A stretch of 64,000 nucleotides of DNA from Triticum aestivum (Eukaryota > Streptophyta > Magnoliopsida > Poales > Poaceae), in the NCBI RefSeq assembly GCF_018294505.1, contig NC_057808.1, positions 354,628,696 to 354,692,695 on the forward strand. The letters run 5' to 3'. Position numbers and translations under genes: made by a program. Under the pieces are notes generated by a model that worked only from the letters and a program-made list of their open reading frames with translations, did not search any database and was not told the DNA's origin. This document shows positions 59,373 through 64,000 of this stretch, piece by piece (position 1 is the stretch's first letter; each line of letters begins with the position of its first letter).

Positions 59373-59456
59373 TACTGCACCTGCCTTTGGGTGTATGACA
59401 CGTGGGTCCAACGGGTGGCTGGCCAACCTGTCATACAGCCAAAGGCAGGTGCAGTA
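59373..59456. repeat. Inverted repeat: 28-bp arms, 27 of 28 matched, 28-bp loop
   Basis: The left arm TACTGCACCTGCCTTTGG... (59373-59400) pairs with 59429-59456, with a single mismatch. The loop starts CGTGGGTCCAAC; with the arm edge it forms a GACACGTGGG (ABRE/G-box-like) motif. It lies about 60 bp upstream of a TATA box and 166 bp upstream of the next ATG. Confidence 0.9.
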
Positions 59457-59515
59457 GAGGGGCGAGGAGTAGATGGCCAACACGCACGTGAATTCAATGT
59501 AGTCTGCACTTCTCA

Positions 59516-59521
59516 TATAAA
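59516..59521 (+). promoter_or_regulatory. TATA box of the 189-aa gene
   Basis: TATAAA in TCTCATATAAAGGCTCCC, 106 bp before the ATG at 59622, so the leader would be roughly 70-75 bases. A good match to plant core promoters. Confidence 0.7.
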
Positions 59522-59621
59522 GGCTCCCGCCAGTCCAATCTACGAAATCCTACGCACCTACGCACCCAAGGGCAAGAGTGATCACTCCAATCGCAAGATC
59601 AGTTGACTAGAAGCTAGACCC

Positions 59622-60191
59622 ATGGAGGCAATGAGCGCGAGCATCAGCCGGCTGTGCCAGATGGTCCACGACGCCGGCCTGCGGCTCGGCACCGAGGAAT
59701 GTCTCTGGGTAGTGCTTGAGGCCGTCAGGGCGAGGGGCCGCTTGGACGACAGCTTCGTCTCCTTATTCGACGAGGTCCTCGTCGGCTTCCTCGACAAGTT
59801 CACCGTCATCAAGATGCTCGTGGACGACCTTGACGTACGCCTCCAGCCCACGCGCACGGGCTCTGCAATGCCTGCCACCCTCAACGGCCTCTATGGTGAC
59901 AACCTCTTCGACGCACTGGTGGCCCTGCGACTACCCGCCGTCGCGCCAGAGAATGTCCACCTCGAGGTCGCGCTCGCCGCGCAGCGCCTGTCGCAGCAAG
60001 ACACCATCGACATAATCACCCACGTCTACGCGCAAATCGTCCACAAGGACTACTACATGCAAGAGGAGGACGATAGGACGATGGCCTTCTTAGACCACAG
60101 GGCAACCTTGGACGGCATTGTTCAGAAGCACGTTGAGCTTGCCGCAAACGCCGCTGCTCCTCACACGTCGGTTGGTGACCTGGTGCACTAG
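59622..60191 (+). CDS. Single-exon protein of unknown function, 189 aa
   Basis: The start ATG at 59622 has a good context (ACCCATGGAGG); a second in-frame Met lies three codons on (MEAMSASIS). The frame is strongly GC-rich at third positions compared with its surroundings, as expected for a grass gene, and ends at TAG 60189-60191. The product is predicted to be soluble and mainly helical (LFDEVLVGFLDKFTVIKMLV; APENVHLEVALAAQRLSQQD), acidic, with no signal peptide or membrane segment. I do not recognise the family. A TATA box and a strong inverted repeat lie upstream. Codon bias and promoter make a real gene likely. Confidence 0.72.
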   Translation: MEAMSASISRLCQMVHDAGLRLGTEECLWVVLEAVRARGRLDDSFVSLFDEVLVGFLDKFTVIKMLVDDLDVRLQPTRTGSAMPATLNGLYGDNLFDALVALRLPAVAPENVHLEVALAAQRLSQQDTIDIITHVYAQIVHKDYYMQEEDDRTMAFLDHRATLDGIVQKHVELAANAAAPHTSVGDLVH

Positions 60192-60520
60192 GGCGTGAGG
60201 ATGTCGTTGATGGATCCGTATGTATCTTTATCTTTCCGTCAAATCCATGTAGTAGTATATGGTACTACTAGTAATTATCTTACCTTCGCATCAACTTCAT
60301 AATTTTCCTACGTACTCCATGCATGAACCGCGCCAGAACCAAACTTCTCATTACTCTAGGGAAAATTGTTATTTCTATCTATCGTTCGCCCCATGGAGCA
60401 GAACCAAATTTTACAAGTTACAAGTTCAAAAGGAAAAGCCTGCCGTGTTCGCATCGCACCCCCACACGGTTTGTCCCGCACGCCGCTCAAGGGGGAATGC
60501 GTGCTGTATTGCATTTTCAC
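60192..60520. other. 3' flank of the 189-aa gene
   Basis: AT-rich with an imperfect GTAGTA/TACTAC inverted stretch near 60251-60271; nothing else recognised. Confidence 0.45.
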
Positions 60521-60795
60521 TTACAAGTGGGACCGCATTTGAGCAAACCGACTATCGTCAAACCCCCACCCGCCCACCGCGCGATGGCTGAGAAAACATG
60601 AGGGAGAAGAGATGGCTATAGCTAGCATGGACTCCAAGAAAATTGGTGTCGGATGGGACTCGTGTGGGTGGCGTGTGTCGTACTGCTAGACATGAATGCT
60701 AGTTATGGCCCATGCCACCCCACTATATCGAGGTGCTGGTTACTCCACTACATCGAGTATGTAAAACAAATTTCCTGGAGTCCGTGCTCAGCCCT
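60521..60795 (+). repeat. Diverged direct repeat, copy 1
   Basis: ACAAGTGGGACCGCATTTGA ... TTTCCTGGAGTCCGTGCT matches 61715-62042 with substitutions and small insertions. No function seen. Confidence 0.8.
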
Positions 60796-61281
60796 CCTCT
60801 ATCTCTCTTCTCAGCCAGCCAGCAGACGCGCGGAGCCCATCGTCTATTTGCTCATATGCGGTCCCACATGTCAGTGAAAACGCAAGAGGACCCACTGAAC
60901 CTGCACATCTTTAACCTCGACGTGCTGGTGATGAAAAACAAATCCAATAAAGATCATCGGTGGCCGCTTTTAGAGTTACTCAAGAGTAGTAAGATTCTAT
61001 TTATAGTTTAACCCAAGATGCACATCACGTGGCTTCACCTACCACTCTATTTTCTTGCATGACACGACCTGGATGCTGGATGTCCCACGTGTCGGCAAAA
61101 GGAGGAAGAACTCGATCAAATCTTCAGTTGTGCTCTCGGGTTAGACTAGTTGTGCTAACTTCAAATTTTATTGTCTAGAATGGATGCAAGTTTTGGTATT
61201 GGGAAGAAGAGTACAACGATATATTGATAGAGCGCAATTTAGTAGATGTTCTAGCACTTTTAGCTAGCATAGAGGCTAGAG

Positions 61282-61539
61282 ATGAGACTAGTGCACTTGT
61301 TGATAGAATATAGGCTAGACACGTCTACTTCTTTACACTCGAAGAAGAAAGAAGCACGCAAGATCGAGCCTCCGCAGATCAACAATGAATGCGTCGAGAA
61401 GGCACTAATCCAACTTACAGGAGCAGTTATGGAAGTTGGATATCTTCTAAAATGTATTCTTGTGGTTCTTGTTTTCTTTGGTCTTGCTTTTCTAGTCAAA
61501 ATTTTGGTGATGTATTTCCATGTACCAAAAAATCAATGA
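61282..61539 (+). CDS. Possible small membrane protein, 85 aa
   Basis: MRLVHLLIEYRLDTSTSLHS then a hydrophilic stretch and one strongly hydrophobic segment of about 25 residues near the C-terminus (LLKCILVVLVFFGLAFLVKI). No family, promoter or splice evidence; it could be chance or the last exon of something lost. Low confidence. Confidence 0.25.
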   Translation: MRLVHLLIEYRLDTSTSLHSKKKEARKIEPPQINNECVEKALIQLTGAVMEVGYLLKCILVVLVFFGLAFLVKILVMYFHVPKNQ

Positions 61540-61714
61540 TGAAAAAAAGATATGTGTTTGCAAAGAAAAATGTACGCGGCCGGGATGCGGTCGCGCGTTC
61601 GGCGCACGACCACCGCATCTGAGAAATGGCCCGGACACGACCCCATTGCCCTACCCAAACGGACAGAATCCGGGCAAAATGGAGGTCCGTTTGGGGTCGT
61701 GCGTTGGAGTTCGT

Positions 61715-62042
61715 GTTACAAGTGGGACCGCAGTTGAGGAAACCGACTATCGGCAAACCCCCACCTTGCCCGCCGCGCAATGGCTGAGTTAGAGAAACGA
61801 CTAGGTTGAAGAGATTGTTGTAGCACGGACTCCAAGAAATATGGTGTTAGATGGAAGTCGTGCCGGTGGCATGTGCCGTACTCCTGGACGTGAATGCTTG
61901 TTCTGGCCCATACTACCCTACTACTCCTAGTACTACTTATAGTAGTAGTATCAAGGATTCGAGGTGCTGGTTACGTACAACAAACACATTAACATATGGC
62001 CCACCTCACACTGTGGCCAAATTTCCTGGAGTCTGTGCTAGG
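61715..62042 (+). repeat. Diverged direct repeat, copy 2
   Basis: Copy of 60521-60795 about 1.19 kb downstream; it contains an extra TACTAC/GTAGTA-rich insertion near 61915-61950. Confidence 0.8.
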
Positions 62043-62407
62043 TTAAAAAGTGTTCTTTGTGAGGATGGGTGGCTGGTCTCAAGTTTAAAACTTGTTGTAT
62101 TACGTACGTAGACGTAGAGATAGTGCGGCATGTGAAGCTAGTACAAATAGTGTACTATTGTTGATTGGCCTCATCTGATAACCTGTTGCAATGCACGTAC
62201 AATTATGTATTCGGAAAATATTTTTTTGCCTCGTCGCAGCACCCACTCAGAGAAGCGACTCGATAGCCATTGATAAATTTAGTAAGTTTATCACAGGCAT
62301 ATCATTTTATTACATACAACAGGTCATCAACCCACAACGACAACGAGGATACATTATAAATACTAAAGTTTTCATCACACAACAAATAACAAGCAATGAA
62401 ATGAACT
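62043..62407. other. 3' flank of the DUF295 gene
   Basis: AT-rich; probably includes the minus-strand 3' untranslated region next to 62408. Nothing else recognised. Confidence 0.4.
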
Positions 62408-63811
62408 TCAACTCAACCAATCATCGGCGTTGGAAATGCTTGCTTTGAACCACAAGTGATTCTCTGGGAAGGGCCAGCTCTTGTAAATCTCGAGGCCAAC
62501 GCAGGACTGATCATCCAGGCTGAAGCGGCCTACTATATCACGACCAGGGTAGGTAACCACCGAAATGTCCGACGTATAGATACAATTGCTTCTCATAAAT
62601 GGTAGTAACATTGTGTCAACAGCAGCTGGATCGGCTTTCACCATCATTGGATAGTTTTGTCCAAGGAAGAGCGAGTTTTCTCCAAGACTATCAATACTGT
62701 ACCAGGGAGAAGGTGTTGGCGCTAGCACAGTAGTATCCATCCCGAATACCATGCAAAGGGTGTTGGAATAGGTCCGGAGAGTGCACCCATGGGAGACAAC
62801 ACCTGCTTCCTTAGTAGTAACATCAGCAGTGGGTTGTATACAGACAAGAAGGCGTGATCCATCGGAAGTTGCCAGGCGCCACTGAGTATATGGGCCCTCC
62901 TCGTCCTCATGCTCGTGATCATCAACATCGTCATCTCCCCCTTGGTTATAAATTTTTTCAAGTATAGGTGGTGGAATGTTCACAGGACCTTGGAAACACA
63001 AGAAGAAGGTTAATTAGTAGAGAAGGGAAACTTGCTAACTCGCATGCATGTGGATGAAACAATTATAATTACGGTGGAAGACAAACATATCGAAACTACA
63101 AGGATCCCATGCAAAAATAGTGCTATGAGTGGTGGCAGCAAACACAAGATCCTCGTATTCAATTTCAACACAGTACACATCCGTGTATAGAAACTGATTT
63201 TTGAGCAATATCCATCCAGTCGAACCACGAAGGACGGCAACAAGCTTGTCGAAGATAGCAACAACTTGATAGTTCTTGTAATTCCAAGAGCGGTTGGGAA
63301 CTCGACAAATTGCTATCTTCAGTAGACGACAGTCACCATGATCGTATTTGAACGTACGTAGATCATCTGTGTGCTCAACCTCAGGGCACTCGGAGATTTT
63401 TGGAAGTGGAATCCGCTGACGAGTGTACACATTCACAAGTTCCCACTCGCAATTGTACCCAATATAAACAACCCAATCTCCATTTGCACCAGCCCAGGAC
63501 TTACCCTTAAGCGATGGCATCTTGACATCACACGTATCATTATCAAGCGGCATCAACTTGCACAAGGTGAGGTCTCCGTCGTCCGCTCGCCAGCGAGTAG
63601 GGTCATGGCGAAGAAGATAGGGGAGATCAAACCGCTCATGGACCCTTGGGTCCCTTGTAATGATGTTATTAGTTGAGTCGAGAATGGGGTTGAACGAACC
63701 TGCCATGCTAGCCGAGGTGATGACGTCGCACCGATCAATGAGTTCCCCCACCACGTCATCTTTCAGATTGGGGCAAGAATAACGGGGTCGTTTCCGGCTT
63801 GTTCCCTCCAT
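62408..63811 (-). CDS. DUF295 (KIB1-4 beta-propeller) family protein, two exons, 439 aa
   Basis: The start is the ATG at 63811 (MEGTSRKRPRYSCPNLKDDV); the frame is open further upstream to 63988 but that part is unlike the family. Exon 1 is 63811-63073 and exon 2 is 62988-62408, joined over an 84-bp intron with GT-AG borders (CCAC C|GTAATT ... CCAAG|GTCCTG) that restores the frame at an Arg codon. Residues about 12-50 look like a weak F-box-type helix region (LKDDVVGELIDRCDVITSAS). The rest has DUF295/propeller features: DLPYLLRHDPTRWRADDGDL, GANGDWVVYIGYNCEWELVN, and the C-terminal GLEIYKSWPFPENHLWF. An acidic run (GDDDVDDHEHEDEEG) sits just after the intron. These grass-expanded proteins are often F-box relatives of unknown role. 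The copy appears intact. Confidence 0.85.
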
Positions 63812-64000
63812 GGAGAAGACGATCGAACAATGGCAGAAGGAAGGGTGAAGGCAAATGGAGGAGGGAGGAAGAGCGTGCGACAACAGTTCCAAATCGAGAG
63901 GGAAAGGCGAAGAGTTGGTGGACGGTTGCCAGTTTGCCACGGTACACGAAGAGGCGCCCCGGCCTACACGTCCTCGGAAATTATACAAAAGGACTCGCCA

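Noticed and set aside
1..64000. tRNA, rRNA or snRNA genes
   Set aside because: I looked for tRNA-like boxes and rRNA motifs and saw none beyond retrotransposon primer sites.

Overview
The window is repeat-dominated plant nuclear DNA and almost certainly comes from a Triticeae grass (wheat, Aegilops or a close relative). The evidence is an Angela/BARE/WIS-type Copia LTR opening TGTTGGAAATATGCCC, Athila- and Tat-lineage Gypsy elements with the wheat-type layout, CACTA transposons ending CACTACAAAAAAA, Stowaway MITEs, and grass-expanded gene families (F-box/FBD, DUF295). A run of 553 Ns shows that this is a scaffolded assembly. No bacterial, plastid or mitochondrial segment, rRNA, tRNA or CRISPR was seen.

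About 1-52.5 kb is nested transposons. (1) 1-1707 is one end of a probable CACTA element carrying a broken exonuclease-like gene; it sits inside the 5' LTR of (2) an Athila-type Gypsy (1708-11117, 'Gypsy A'), whose gag is split by a 570-bp hAT element and whose pol carries stop codons. A second, diverged internal fragment plus LTR of the same kind follows (11118-13513). (3) 13514-24043 is the end of a plus-oriented CACTA element that received an 8.77-kb Gypsy with matching 471-bp LTRs and a perfect 5-bp target duplication (15162-23927, 'Gypsy B'). Gypsy B has gag but no pol, and carries an antisense gene. (4) 24044-26604 holds a coding remnant, a degenerate tandem array and a Copia LTR fragment. 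(5) 26605-36420 is a related minus-strand Gypsy ('Gypsy C') with a 950-codon open pol frame, its own antisense gene and a truncated promoter LTR; it ends in scrambled filler joined to an inverted gag fragment. (6) From 36736 a second CACTA element, in the opposite orientation, contains remains of a multi-exon minus-strand gene, a Mutator-type element with the N gap, a full Angela-type Copia (40586-49190), an internal tandem duplication and two Stowaway MITE copies.

About 53.3-55.5 kb is CT-rich DNA with a diverged ~960-bp tandem duplication. From 55.9 kb to the end lies a small gene island: an F-box/FBD-type gene broken by a one-base frameshift, a single-exon 189-aa gene of unknown function with a TATA box and a striking upstream inverted repeat, and an intact two-exon DUF295 gene on the minus strand running toward the window end.

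The transposons do not form a pathway. They record successive insertions, most of them supported by target-site duplications. The most unusual feature they share is that Gypsy B and Gypsy C both carry, opposite to gag-pol and next to the 3' LTR, a multi-exon gene with a gypsy-type 'Transposase_28'-like domain. It is kept even in the copy that has lost pol.
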